A stretch of DNA of 64,000 bases from Candidatus Corynebacterium intestinavium (GTDB taxonomy: Bacteria; Actinomycetota; Actinomycetes; Mycobacteriales; Mycobacteriaceae), in contig DWUR01000008.1 of the NCBI GenBank assembly GCA_019120635.1, positions 1 to 64,000 of the forward strand, written 5' to 3'. Made by a program: the position numbers and the translations under genes. The notes below the pieces were generated by a model. It was not told the DNA's origin. It ran no database searches and was given only the letters and a program-made list of their open reading frames with translations. This document shows positions 53,557 to 63,498 of this stretch, piece after piece (within the stretch, counting starts at the first letter, position 1; the number at the start of each line of letters is the position of its first letter).

Positions 53557-54384
53557 CTAGCGGACCCCCGGGTACTCCGGGGGCGTGCCGCCGAAGGCGG
53601 GGCAGATCTCCTGGAAGGAGCACCAGTCGCAGAGCTTGGAGGTCTTCGGCTGAAAGTCCCCGCTATGGATGTCAGCGAGGATGCTGTCCCAGAGCTCGCG
53701 CAGGTCGCGTTCGAAGTACTGCAGCTCGGCGGGGGTGGGCTGCAGCACCAGGTCATCGGCCACCTTCAGGTACATCAGCCGAAGCTGGGCCGGGATCAGG
53801 TCGTGCAGCCGCCAATAAACCAACGCGTAGAACTTCATTTGGAACAGCGCCTGGGCGGCGAAGCGCGGTGGCGGCTTCTTTCCGGTCTTGTAGTCGACGA
53901 CGCGAACCTGGCCATTCGCGGCGACGTCCACCCGGTCGATGAAGCCACGGACGGGAACCCCGTTGGGCAGGGTGGCCTCGACGAACTCCTCGACCTCGTG
54001 GGCGTCGAAGCCCTGGGGGTTCTCCATCTGGAAATAGCCCTTAACCAGTGAGCGGGCATCGACGAGGAAGTCGTAGAGCTGGCCTTCCGGAACGAGCTCG
54101 TTCAGATCGGCGTCCTTGTCCACCATCTTTGCCCACGCGGGCTTCAGCATTTTCACCGCGGCCGGGTAGGTGCGCTGCTCCCTTGGCAGGGCGTGAAGCT
54201 CCTCGAGCACCGCGTGGACGAGGGTTCCCTTCACCTGCGCGATCGTCTTGGGTTCCGGCAGCTTGTCGATGCTGCGGAAGCGGTAGAGCAGCGGACATTG
54301 CTGATAGTCCCCGGCGCGGGAGGGGGAGAGCGCCAAGCGGTCGAGGGAGACCTTCGGCTGCGGTTTCTCGGTCGGGGTGGACAC
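53557..54384 (-). CDS. RecB-family PD-(D/E)XK exonuclease
   Basis: LSPSRAGDYQQCPLLYRFRSIDKLPEP; VRVVDYKTGKKP; C-terminal cysteines CDWCSFQEICPAFGG (Fe-S type). Confidence 0.93.
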   Translation of the reverse strand: MSTPTEKPQPKVSLDRLALSPSRAGDYQQCPLLYRFRSIDKLPEPKTIAQVKGTLVHAVLEELHALPREQRTYPAAVKMLKPAWAKMVDKDADLNELVPEGQLYDFLVDARSLVKGYFQMENPQGFDAHEVEEFVEATLPNGVPVRGFIDRVDVAANGQVRVVDYKTGKKPPPRFAAQALFQMKFYALVYWRLHDLIPAQLRLMYLKVADDLVLQPTPAELQYFERDLRELWDSILADIHSGDFQPKTSKLCDWCSFQEICPAFGGTPPEYPGVR

Positions 54385-54456
54385 TAATTCTCCTTCGGCT
54401 TTGTTCTCGATTTTGGGGCCACCGCAGGGGCTCTGCGAAGCGTGGCTGCGGTGGGG

Positions 54457-55134
54457 CTACAGCGGCAGGCCGGCGCGGCGTCGATGGTCGCGGACCAGCT
54501 GGTTGATCGCCACGGTCACCAGGGTGATCAGCGTCATCAGCTCGACGGCGTGGATTCCCAGCATCCGGTAGGCCAGAGCCCCAGCGATCGCCCCTACGGA
54601 CAGGCTCAGCCACAGCGAGAGGTTGAGGATCCAGACGAGGTGACGGCCGTCGAAGAACGCGTCAACGAAGCGCTGCCCCGTGCGCACCAGCGTGCCCGTC
54701 ATATACGTCAGCGGGATAGCGACCTCGCCGTTGCGTTCGAAGATGCTGTTCATGGTACCCACGCCGATGGACAGGGCGATGATGGCCGCGCTGTGGTGCT
54801 CCAACTCGATCAGGACGCTGGAGAGGACGAACCAGAAACTCACGTTGACGAGGACGAACTCCCGGCCCCGGGTCTCGTCCAAGGCGCGGACCACGATGCG
54901 TTTCGTGAACGCACCGTTGATCACGCCGATCAGGAAGAAGATGATGCAGCCGCCGGCCACCCTCACCATGTCCCAGTTGCCGTCGACGATGGCGGTGGCG
55001 GAGCGGGTGGTGTTGCCTGACATGAAGGAGAGGAACACCCCGCCCAGGTAGAGAAAACCCACCGAGTCGATAAAGCCGGCGATGAAGGCGAATACGCCTG
55101 CCAGCACCCGTTCCCCGGGACGCGATTCCATCAT
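54457..55134 (-). CDS. YoaK/DUF1275 family membrane protein
   Basis: FAFIAGFIDSVGFLYLGGVFLSFMSGNTT; MNSIFERNGEVAIPLTYMTGTLV. Confidence 0.93.
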   Translation of the reverse strand: MMESRPGERVLAGVFAFIAGFIDSVGFLYLGGVFLSFMSGNTTRSATAIVDGNWDMVRVAGGCIIFFLIGVINGAFTKRIVVRALDETRGREFVLVNVSFWFVLSSVLIELEHHSAAIIALSIGVGTMNSIFERNGEVAIPLTYMTGTLVRTGQRFVDAFFDGRHLVWILNLSLWLSLSVGAIAGALAYRMLGIHAVELMTLITLVTVAINQLVRDHRRRAGLPL

Positions 55135-55169
55135 AGTGATTTGAGAGTCTAGTAGGTTAGGGTTTTCCT

Positions 55170-56003
55170 ATGGCTTATACCGGACCTTTTACCGCCGGAG
55201 ACCGCGTCCAGCTGACCGACGCGAAGCGGCGACACTTCAGCATCACCCTGACCCCGGGGGAGAGCTTCTTCACCCATAAGGGCGAGATTCGTCACGACGA
55301 CATTATCGGCGCGGACGAGGGCACCGTCGTGGAGTCCAGCGTGGGAGGGGAGTACCTCTGCTTCCGTCACCTCCTGGTCGACCAGGTGCTCTCCATGCCG
55401 CGTGGCGCTGCGGTGATCTACCCGAAGGATGCTGCGCAGATCCTGGTGGAGGGGGATATCTTCCCCGGCGCGACGGTGCTCGAAGCTGGCGCCGGTTCCG
55501 GCGCGATGTCCAGCTGGCTGCTACGCGCGGTCGGTGAGCACGGGAAGGTCATCAGCTACGAAGTCCGCCAGGATCACCTGGATTACGCGGTGAGCAACGT
55601 CCACAACATCATGGGTGGGGAGCCGAAGAACTGGGACGTGCGCCTGGGCGACGTCAAGGGGGCCACCCGCGAGTCCGTGGGCGAGGTCGACCGCGTCCTG
55701 CTGGACATGCTGGAGCCGTGGGAGGTTCTGGAGACGGTGCGAGACGTCCTGGTCCCGGGCGGGGTGTTCATGACCTACGTGGCCACCGTCCCGCAGCTGA
55801 TGAAGGTGATGGAGGGCATCCGGGAGCTGGGGTGCTTCACTGAGCCGCGCGCTTGGGAGTCGCTGGTGCGCGAGTGGAAGGTGGAGGGCTTGGCCACCCG
55901 CCCGGAGCACCGCATGAATGCGCACACCGCGTTCCTCATCTGGGCCCGTCGCCTGGCGGATGGCGTGACCGCCCCGCGGCCACAACGGCGGGCACGCCGC
56001 TAG
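55170..56003 (+). CDS. trmI: tRNA (adenine(58)-N1)-methyltransferase
   Basis: VYPKDAAQI-type motif (VIYPKDAAQILVEGDIFPGATVLEAGAGSGAMSSWLLRAVG). Confidence 0.95.
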   Translation: MAYTGPFTAGDRVQLTDAKRRHFSITLTPGESFFTHKGEIRHDDIIGADEGTVVESSVGGEYLCFRHLLVDQVLSMPRGAAVIYPKDAAQILVEGDIFPGATVLEAGAGSGAMSSWLLRAVGEHGKVISYEVRQDHLDYAVSNVHNIMGGEPKNWDVRLGDVKGATRESVGEVDRVLLDMLEPWEVLETVRDVLVPGGVFMTYVATVPQLMKVMEGIRELGCFTEPRAWESLVREWKVEGLATRPEHRMNAHTAFLIWARRLADGVTAPRPQRRARR

Positions 56004-56103
56004 CGCTAGCCGAGTGTCGACACCGGGGCTCGCGTCGCGGTTCGCGCTGGGATAGGGCTACCGGCAGGTTTTGGGCCACCGGGTCATCAGTAGGATTGAT
56101 GGC

Positions 56104-57720
56104 ATGACTGCGCAGAATCCTTCCGATCAGCCTTCGCCCACCGCCCGCGAATTGCGGCTGGCCAATCATCGGTTGGGGGCCCAGAACGAGAAGCTCACCG
56201 AGGCGCTGAAGGCCTCCCGCGAGAAGCTGGCGGAGATCAATTCCCGCCTGGCGGATATGGCGGAGCCGCCGAGCACCTACGGCACACTGCTGCAGCTCAA
56301 CGGCACTGGGAAGACCGCGGAGGTCTTCACCTCGAACCGTCACATGCGCCTGGCTGTCTCCCCGCTGCTGGACCGGATGGATCTGCAGCCCGGGGCGACG
56401 GTGCGGCTGGGGGAGAACCTCCAGGTCGTGGAGGTCACCGGCTTCGCTGATTCTGGCGACGTCGCTGCGGTCGTCGAAGTCGTCGGTGATCGCCTGATCA
56501 TCGCGGACAAGCTGGGGGAAGAGTCGATCGTCAAGGCTGCCCGCCCGCTGCAGTCCCTGATCACGAACCGGGAGCTCACCACCGGCGATAGCGTGGTCGT
56601 CGACCGTCGCAGCGGCTGGGCCTTCGACATGATCCCCCGGGCCGAGGTCACCTCCCTGGTGCTGGAGGAGGTCCCGGACGTCAGCTACGAAAACATCGGC
56701 GGCCTGAGCAATCAGATCGAGCAGATCCGGGACGCGGTGGAGCTGCCCTTCCTGCACCCGGAGATCTACCGCCACTACGAACTGCGCCCGCCGAAAGGCG
56801 TGCTGCTCTACGGCCCGCCTGGCAACGGCAAGACGCTCATCGCGAAGGCAGTGGCCAACTCGCTGTCGAAGTCCATGGGCTCCAGCGACAAGGCGTCCCG
56901 CTTCGCGGATTCCTACTTCCTCAACGTCAAGGGCCCGGAGCTGCTGAATAAGTTCGTCGGTGAGACGGAACGCCAGATCCGGCAGATCTTCGAGCGCGCC
57001 CGCAAGATCGCCCACGCCGGTAAACCGGTGATCGTCTTCTTCGACGAGATGGAGGCCATCTTCCGCACCCGTGGCACCGGAGTGTCCTCGGACATGGAGT
57101 CCACGGTCGTCCCGCAGCTGCTCTCCGAGCTGGACGGCGTGGAGGGGTTGGATAACGTCATCGTCATCGGCGCCTCGAACCGCGAGGAGCTCATCGACCC
57201 GGCCATCCTGCGCCCAGGCCGCCTGGATGTGAAGATCCGGGTGGACCGCCCCGACCAGGACGCCGCATTCGACATCCTGTCCAAGCACATCGACGGCTCC
57301 CTACCGCTGGCCGCGGACCTGGTGGCGGAGCACGGCGGCAAGGAGGAGGCCGCGGCCGCGCTGTGCCGCATCATCGCCGAGGAGCTCTTCCGCCGGGATG
57401 CCGCGCACCGCTACGTGACCCTCCACCTGGCGGATGGGCAGACCAAGGACCTGTTCTGGGCGGACTTCGTCTCCGGCGCGATGCTGGCCAATATCGTCGA
57501 CCGCGCGAAGACCTTCGCGATCAAGCGCGCCCTCTCGCAGACCGCAAGCACGAGCGAGGCTGCCACCGAGGGCGGGCTGAGCACCGCGGACGTCCTCGAC
57601 GCCATCACGGCGGAGATCAACGACAGCGAGAACCTGCCGGACACAACCAACCCCACGGAATGGGCGCGAATCTCCGGGCACGCCACCGGCCGGGTCGTGG
57701 ACATCACCCTGGCGGACTAG
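56104..57720 (+). CDS. arc: AAA ATPase forming ring-shaped complexes (ARC/Mpa proteasomal-type ATPase)
   Basis: N-terminal coiled coil, OB folds, LLYGPPGNGKTLIAKAVANSL, FFDEMEAIFRTRGTGVSSDMESTVVPQLL. Confidence 0.96.
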   Translation: MTAQNPSDQPSPTARELRLANHRLGAQNEKLTEALKASREKLAEINSRLADMAEPPSTYGTLLQLNGTGKTAEVFTSNRHMRLAVSPLLDRMDLQPGATVRLGENLQVVEVTGFADSGDVAAVVEVVGDRLIIADKLGEESIVKAARPLQSLITNRELTTGDSVVVDRRSGWAFDMIPRAEVTSLVLEEVPDVSYENIGGLSNQIEQIRDAVELPFLHPEIYRHYELRPPKGVLLYGPPGNGKTLIAKAVANSLSKSMGSSDKASRFADSYFLNVKGPELLNKFVGETERQIRQIFERARKIAHAGKPVIVFFDEMEAIFRTRGTGVSSDMESTVVPQLLSELDGVEGLDNVIVIGASNREELIDPAILRPGRLDVKIRVDRPDQDAAFDILSKHIDGSLPLAADLVAEHGGKEEAAAALCRIIAEELFRRDAAHRYVTLHLADGQTKDLFWADFVSGAMLANIVDRAKTFAIKRALSQTASTSEAATEGGLSTADVLDAITAEINDSENLPDTTNPTEWARISGHATGRVVDITLAD

Positions 57721-57781
57721 GCCGGACTAGAAACTAAGCCCGACGAGAGAACACTTTTCGACTCCTGGAAGGAAAACCCTG

Positions 57782-59371
57782 GTGAACGCGCAGAAGAATA
57801 ACGAGGCCACCGGCTACGTGCTCGGCTCCGAGACGGAGTTCGGCATCGTCGCCGTCGACGCCCCGGAAGCAAGCCCGGTGTACACGAGCACGCAGGCGGT
57901 CGTTGCCTACGCAGAGGTCTCCGGACAGGGCGTGAACCGCCGGACCCGCTGGGACTATGACTCGGAGTCCCCGCTGCGCGACGCCCGTGGCTTCGACCTG
58001 CGCCGCTACCGTTCCGGCGCGGCCCCCAGCTATGACCCGAACGCGGTGGGCATCGCCAACGTCATCACCCCGGCGGGTGCGCGTTTCTACGTGGACCACG
58101 CCCACCCGGAATATTCCTCGCCTGAGGTCACCTGCGCCTATGACCTGGTGGTCTGGGATCAGGCCGGCGACCGGGTCATGCACGCGGCGGCGCAGGCAGC
58201 GGGTCAAGTCGAGGGCCAGCCGGAGCTGAAGATCTACAAGAACAACGTGGACGGCAAGGGCGCGTCCTATGGCGCCCACGAGAATTACCTCTACCCGCGC
58301 AGCCTCAACGTCGAGGACGTGCACCAGGCGCTGATCCCGCACTTCGTCACCCGCCAGATTTACGCCGGCGCGGGCCGCGTGGGGCTCGGGCAGGCGGGGG
58401 AGCAGGCGGGCTTCCAGATCTCCCAGCGCGCCGACTACATCGAGACGGAAGTGTCCCTGGAGACCACCCTGAACCGCGGCATCGTCAATACCCGCGACGA
58501 GCCACACGCCACCGCGGATGATTGGCGCCGCCTCCACGTGATCATCGGCGATGCGAACTTGAGCCAGTTCGCGACCTACCTGCGCTTCGGCACCACCGCG
58601 TTGGTGCTCAAGGCCGTCGAGGCGGGCGCCGATTTCAGCGACATCGTGCTGATCGATCCCGTCGAGGATGTCCGCCGGGTCTCCCGCGACCTGGAGTTGA
58701 AGACCCCGCTGCGCCTTTACGGCAACACCACCGCCACCGCGATCGAGCTGCAGCGTAGGATCCGCGAGAAGGTTATCGTCGCCCTCGAACCGGCAGGAAA
58801 GCTCACCACCGACGAGCAGCGCGTGCTGACGCTGTGGGAGGAGATCCTGGACGACCTGGAAGCTGATCCGCTGCGCACCTCCGACCGGCTGGACTGGACG
58901 GCGAAATACGCGCTGCTGCGGGGATACCACGCCCGGGGCTTGGAGTGGTCGGATCCGCGGATGGCGTTGATCGATATCCAGTACCACGACATCGACCCGG
59001 CCCGCGGGCTGTACCACGCGCTCGTCGCGCGCGGGAAGATGCGCACGCTGGTCGACGATTCCGAGATCGCCGCGGCCATCGACACCCCTCCCCGGGGGAC
59101 GCGGGCCTGGCTGCGTGGAGCGCTGGTGAAGCACTACGCCCCAAAGATCCTGGCCGCGAACTGGGATAGCGTCGTCCTGGAGCACCCGCACGACGGGCAC
59201 CCGGCGATGCGCGTGGGGCTGCCCGAGCCGCTGCAGTCCACGGCCGGCAGTTTCGCTGGCACCGTGCTAGAGAATCTCGCGGAAACTGCGGTGGGTCAGG
59301 CCCCGGAGTTCGCCGAGGTGGTGGCCGCGCTGATCGCTGCTCTGCCCGAGCGCGTGATGGGTGTGGGCTAG
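57782..59371 (+). CDS. dop: Depupylase/deamidase Dop
   Basis: GSETEFGIVA; YDPNAVGIANVITPAGARFYVDHAHPEYSSPE; PafA paralogue upstream of pup. Confidence 0.95.
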   Translation: MNAQKNNEATGYVLGSETEFGIVAVDAPEASPVYTSTQAVVAYAEVSGQGVNRRTRWDYDSESPLRDARGFDLRRYRSGAAPSYDPNAVGIANVITPAGARFYVDHAHPEYSSPEVTCAYDLVVWDQAGDRVMHAAAQAAGQVEGQPELKIYKNNVDGKGASYGAHENYLYPRSLNVEDVHQALIPHFVTRQIYAGAGRVGLGQAGEQAGFQISQRADYIETEVSLETTLNRGIVNTRDEPHATADDWRRLHVIIGDANLSQFATYLRFGTTALVLKAVEAGADFSDIVLIDPVEDVRRVSRDLELKTPLRLYGNTTATAIELQRRIREKVIVALEPAGKLTTDEQRVLTLWEEILDDLEADPLRTSDRLDWTAKYALLRGYHARGLEWSDPRMALIDIQYHDIDPARGLYHALVARGKMRTLVDDSEIAAAIDTPPRGTRAWLRGALVKHYAPKILAANWDSVVLEHPHDGHPAMRVGLPEPLQSTAGSFAGTVLENLAETAVGQAPEFAEVVAALIAALPERVMGVG

Positions 59372-59436
59372 CGCCGGACGCGCCCGGGAGCCCAGGTAAT
59401 GTGAAGGTCAACTAAACAACGTTTGAGGAGATAGGC

Positions 59437-59634
59437 ATGGCAAACGCTCAGCAGCAGGTCTTCGGCGGCGGAGGCGGCGACGACGCCGAGAACAACGATG
59501 CTCCGCAGCAGGGTTCGGGCACCCAGCAGGTCAACGTCACCGGGACGGACGACCTCCTGGACGAAATCGACGGACTGCTGGAGACCAACGCCGAGGAATT
59601 TGTCCGCTCCTACGTCCAGAAGGGCGGACAGTGA
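59437..59634 (+). CDS. pup: Prokaryotic ubiquitin-like protein Pup
   Basis: 65 aa, DDLLDEIDGLLETNAEEFVRSYVQKGGQ; C-terminal GGQ. Confidence 0.98.
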   Translation: MANAQQQVFGGGGGDDAENNDAPQQGSGTQQVNVTGTDDLLDEIDGLLETNAEEFVRSYVQKGGQ

Positions 59635-61142
59635 GCCCGGTGACCGGAGAAGCGACACCAACGGAGCAGGCAGCTGCGGAGAACCCCGTCTACGTCCGCC
59701 GCATCATGGGGCTGGAGACGGAGTACGGCATCACGAACGTCCTCGACGGCACGCGTCGCCTGGGGCCCGATGAGGTCTCCCGCCTGCTGTTTTCTCCCAT
59801 CGTGGAGAAGTACCGCAGCTCCAATATCTTCACCGAGAACGCATCCCGGCTGTACCTGGATGTGGGCGCGCACCCGGAAATCGCGACCGCGGAGTGCGAT
59901 AGCCTGCACCAGTTGCTTGCCTACGATCGGGCGGGCGACGAGCTCGTCCAGCAACTGGCGAGCCGCGCCGAGGAGGAGCTGGCCGGCAACGGTGTCGGGG
60001 GGCACGTCTTCCTGCTGAAGAACAACACCGACTCGATGGGCAACTCCTACGGCTGCCACGAGAACTACCTGATCAGCCGCAATGTGCTGCTCAAGCACCT
60101 GTCCTCCCAGCTGTTGCCCTTCCTGGTGACCCGCCAGCTGATCTGCGGGGCGGGCAAGCTCACGATCCCAAGCCCGGGCGCCCCGAATGAGAACTTCGAG
60201 GCCGGGTTCATGATGAGCCAGCGGGCGGACTACATGTGGGAGGGCATTTCGAGTGCCACCACCCGTTCCCGACCGATCATCAACACCCGCGACGAGCCGC
60301 ACGCGGACTCCTCGAAGTACCGTCGCCTGCACGTGATCGTGGGGGACTCGAACATGTCCGAGACCACCACCGCGCTGAAGATCGGTTCCGCGCTGCTGGT
60401 CCTCGAGATGATCGAGGCGGGCGTGGAGCTGCCGAACTACGAGCTGGCCAACGAGATTCGCGCCATTCGGGATATCGCCCGGGACTTCACGGGGCTCACC
60501 GAGGTCAGGCTGCGCAGTGGCGAGACTGCCACCCCACTGGAGATGCAGCGCACCTTCCACGCCGCTGCGGTGCAGTGGCTGGAGCGCCGCCCAGAACCAG
60601 AGTGCGTCGATGGGCGTTGGCTGGGCACCCCGCGCGAGCAGCTGGAGCCGGTGGTGGAGCTGTGGGGTCGTGTCCTGGATTGCTTCGAGACCGGGGATTT
60701 CTCCCCGGTGGATACCGAGATCGACTGGGTGATCAAGAAGAAGCTGCTGGACGGCATGGCCTCCCGCCACGGACTGGAGCTGACCGATCCGCGGCTGGCG
60801 CAGATTGACCTGCGCTATCACGATATTCACCCCACCCGTGGGCTGTTCAACGTGCTGAAGCGCCGCGGCCAGGCCGCGTCGATCCTGAGCGAGGAGCAGA
60901 TCCGCGAGGCGATGGACCAGGCACCGGCGACGACTCGCGCGGCGCTGCGTGGACGCTTCCTCGCCACCGCGCGGGAGCACGGCTGCGCCACGACCGTGGA
61001 TTGGATGCGGCTGAAGATCAACGGTGAATTCGGCAGCGAGGTTGCGCTCCCGGACCCGTTTGCGGCCACGGATCCGCAGGTAGACGAGATGATCGCCAGC
61101 ATGGCCGATCTCGGCGGTGCCGACGCGCCCGCGCGGAGTTAA
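59631..61142 (+). CDS. pafA: Pup--protein ligase PafA
   Basis: RRIMGLETEYGITNV; RLYLDVGAHPEIATAECDS; overlaps pup stop by 4 nt. Confidence 0.97.
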   Translation: MSPVTGEATPTEQAAAENPVYVRRIMGLETEYGITNVLDGTRRLGPDEVSRLLFSPIVEKYRSSNIFTENASRLYLDVGAHPEIATAECDSLHQLLAYDRAGDELVQQLASRAEEELAGNGVGGHVFLLKNNTDSMGNSYGCHENYLISRNVLLKHLSSQLLPFLVTRQLICGAGKLTIPSPGAPNENFEAGFMMSQRADYMWEGISSATTRSRPIINTRDEPHADSSKYRRLHVIVGDSNMSETTTALKIGSALLVLEMIEAGVELPNYELANEIRAIRDIARDFTGLTEVRLRSGETATPLEMQRTFHAAAVQWLERRPEPECVDGRWLGTPREQLEPVVELWGRVLDCFETGDFSPVDTEIDWVIKKKLLDGMASRHGLELTDPRLAQIDLRYHDIHPTRGLFNVLKRRGQAASILSEEQIREAMDQAPATTRAALRGRFLATAREHGCATTVDWMRLKINGEFGSEVALPDPFAATDPQVDEMIASMADLGGADAPARS

Positions 61143-61148
61143 GCACTG

Positions 61149-63455
61149 ATGGTGGGTCCAGGAAAGCCCGGCAGCGCCGGGTCCCGCAACCGGCCAGTGA
61201 AGGTGACCTGGCAGCAGGGCGCGAGCAGGCTATTCAACCTGGTCATCGGCCTGCTCAACGCCCCCAGCCCGCGCCCGACCGCCTGGGTCGTGGAGAATAT
61301 CGAGGGCTATTCCGGGCAGCTCAAGTCCCGGGAACGCGTGTTCCACCGGGACCGGGAGTCGCTGCGCCAGCTGGGGATCCAACTGGGCCACGAAAGCCGG
61401 GAGGGGCAGGACTACTGGCTGCTGCGCCCCGAGCAGGTCTTCCTCCCGGATCTGGACCTCTCGGAAGCCGAGTTGCAGGTGTTGGCAACCGCCACGCAGT
61501 GGGCACGCCAACCGGTGGACTCCGCGATGGCTGGCCCCACAGCGCGGGCGCAGCTGAAGCTCGCCGGCGCGGGGCTCAGCAGGGTCGACGATGCCGCCGT
61601 GGTTCAGCCCGTCCCCGACATGGTGGAGCTGGATCCGCGCAGCGTCGACGCTATTTTCCGCGCCACCCAGCGCGGGCTGCGGATGACTTTCTGGTACTAC
61701 CCGGCCTACTTGGTCGAACCGGAGCAGCGCACGCTGGATCCGTGGGCGGTCGCCGGGATCGATGGGCGGCTATACGTCACCGGTTTTGACGTCGACCGGG
61801 GTGCCCAGCGCACCTTCCGCCTCGCAAGGCTCTCCGATGTGCGGGCGGAGGCGCAGTTCGTCGAGCACCCGGCACCCACCGACCCCGCGACCGGTCAGCC
61901 TGTGCCGGCCGGCGAGTTGATTCGCCGCGGACTGGCGGGGCACCAGACGAAGGTCACGGCTAGCGTGCTGTTCACGGGGGAGGGGGCCATCGAGCTTCAG
62001 GACATGGCCCGCGAGCTCCGCGATACGCCCGACGGACGAGTGGGGACGGTCGGGCCGGTGGATCGTGATTGGCTAGTGCAGACGGCGGCGAGCTACGCCC
62101 CGGATGCAGTGCTGCTGGAGCCCCAGGAGCTCGTCGTTGAGGTCCTCGACCTTCTGCAGCGCGCCCAGCAGTTGGGCACCCAGGAACAGATCTCAACCAC
62201 GCAGGCTACGGACGCTGACGCCGCGACCTTGGATGGCGGTTCAGCGGTGGCCGAGCAAGAGCCGGAGATCACGGAAGCCGATGCCCCCGATCAGGCCATG
62301 GACGAGGTCGAACCGGCCGACGTCCAGGCGCCGCCGGTCAACTTGGTCGCCCAGCAGTTCGCCCAGACGCTTTCGGTACTGGCCTGGTTCCAGGCCCACC
62401 CGCGTGGCTCCTTCATGCGGGCCTCCCGCGACCTGGGACTCAGCGTGGCCCAGATCCAGCACGAGCTGAAGCAGCTGAGCATGTGCGGGTTGCCGGGCTA
62501 TTACCCCGGCTCGCTGGTTGAGATCGCGATGGACCGCACCACCGCGGAGGCGCAGTTCACCGCCGGGTTGGACGGCCCGGTGCGGCTGAGCACCGTGGAG
62601 GCCGGTGCCTTGCTGCTCAACCTGGAAGCGGTCCGGGACGCCGTCCCCGCCGAGCAGCGGGAAGCCGTGGACTCGGTGACCGAGAAGCTGCGTGGCCTCC
62701 TGGAGGGCAAGCAGGGCGCGGCCAACCAGCCTTCGACGGGCACCGATGCCGGTGCCTCTCAAGTCGGCGTCATCACCCCGGAGCACCAGGAAACGGCTGC
62801 GCAACCTCAGCCCAACGCCCCTGAGAACACTGTGGAGTCCACCCTGGAGCTGCTGCGCACCGCACTCGCGGAGAGGCGTGTCGTGGACTGCGAGTACCTC
62901 ACCCTCAGCCGGGATCAGCGCAGTAGCCGCCGCCTGGTGCCGGATGCGATCCGCATGATCGAGGGCAACGCCTATCTATTGGCGCGCAGCCTCGATGACA
63001 TGGGAGTGGTGGACGAGACCCCAAAGAACTTCCGGGTTTCCCGCATGAGCGAGGTCACGCTCGGGGAGGAGGCCAGCGCACCGGCACGATTGTCCTCCGA
63101 GGTCGATGCCACCGATCCCTTCGACTTCGGCGCGGCCGCCGACTGGGCCCACTTCCGCCTATCCGACTCCGCATTGTGGATGCTGGAGTACTTCCCGCTG
63201 TGGCCGGACGCCGACGCGCAAGACGGGTACGGTAGCGAAGCCGACGGTGCCGAATCCACCTCCGCTGCGACCCGCACCGATGCGAGGAGCACCGCTGTGA
63301 CGATGCCGGACACCGGAGCCTGGCTGGAGCGCTTCCTGATCGCCCATGCCGGGCAGGTCGCGGAACTATCGACCCCGGGCCTCGCCGGACGCGTCGCGCG
63401 ACGCGCGGAAACAGGACTGGGGGTTTATCGGGACCGTTTCCCCGATGTAAGCTGA
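61149..63455 (+). CDS. pafBC: Fused PafB-PafC (PafBC) WYL-domain transcriptional regulator
   Basis: 768 aa single ORF: N-terminal RLFNLVIGLLNAPSPRPTAWVVENI + WYL-like FWYYPAYLVEPEQRTLDPWAV, then second wHTH 'LSVLAWFQAHPRGSFMRASRDLGLSVAQIQHELKQL' + second WYL-like domain. Confidence 0.92.
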   Translation: MVGPGKPGSAGSRNRPVKVTWQQGASRLFNLVIGLLNAPSPRPTAWVVENIEGYSGQLKSRERVFHRDRESLRQLGIQLGHESREGQDYWLLRPEQVFLPDLDLSEAELQVLATATQWARQPVDSAMAGPTARAQLKLAGAGLSRVDDAAVVQPVPDMVELDPRSVDAIFRATQRGLRMTFWYYPAYLVEPEQRTLDPWAVAGIDGRLYVTGFDVDRGAQRTFRLARLSDVRAEAQFVEHPAPTDPATGQPVPAGELIRRGLAGHQTKVTASVLFTGEGAIELQDMARELRDTPDGRVGTVGPVDRDWLVQTAASYAPDAVLLEPQELVVEVLDLLQRAQQLGTQEQISTTQATDADAATLDGGSAVAEQEPEITEADAPDQAMDEVEPADVQAPPVNLVAQQFAQTLSVLAWFQAHPRGSFMRASRDLGLSVAQIQHELKQLSMCGLPGYYPGSLVEIAMDRTTAEAQFTAGLDGPVRLSTVEAGALLLNLEAVRDAVPAEQREAVDSVTEKLRGLLEGKQGAANQPSTGTDAGASQVGVITPEHQETAAQPQPNAPENTVESTLELLRTALAERRVVDCEYLTLSRDQRSSRRLVPDAIRMIEGNAYLLARSLDDMGVVDETPKNFRVSRMSEVTLGEEASAPARLSSEVDATDPFDFGAAADWAHFRLSDSALWMLEYFPLWPDADAQDGYGSEADGAESTSAATRTDARSTAVTMPDTGAWLERFLIAHAGQVAELSTPGLAGRVARRAETGLGVYRDRFPDVS

Positions 63456-63498
63456 AGGCTGAGATTTTTAACGCAGGTCCTGAAAGGCAAAAACCTTC

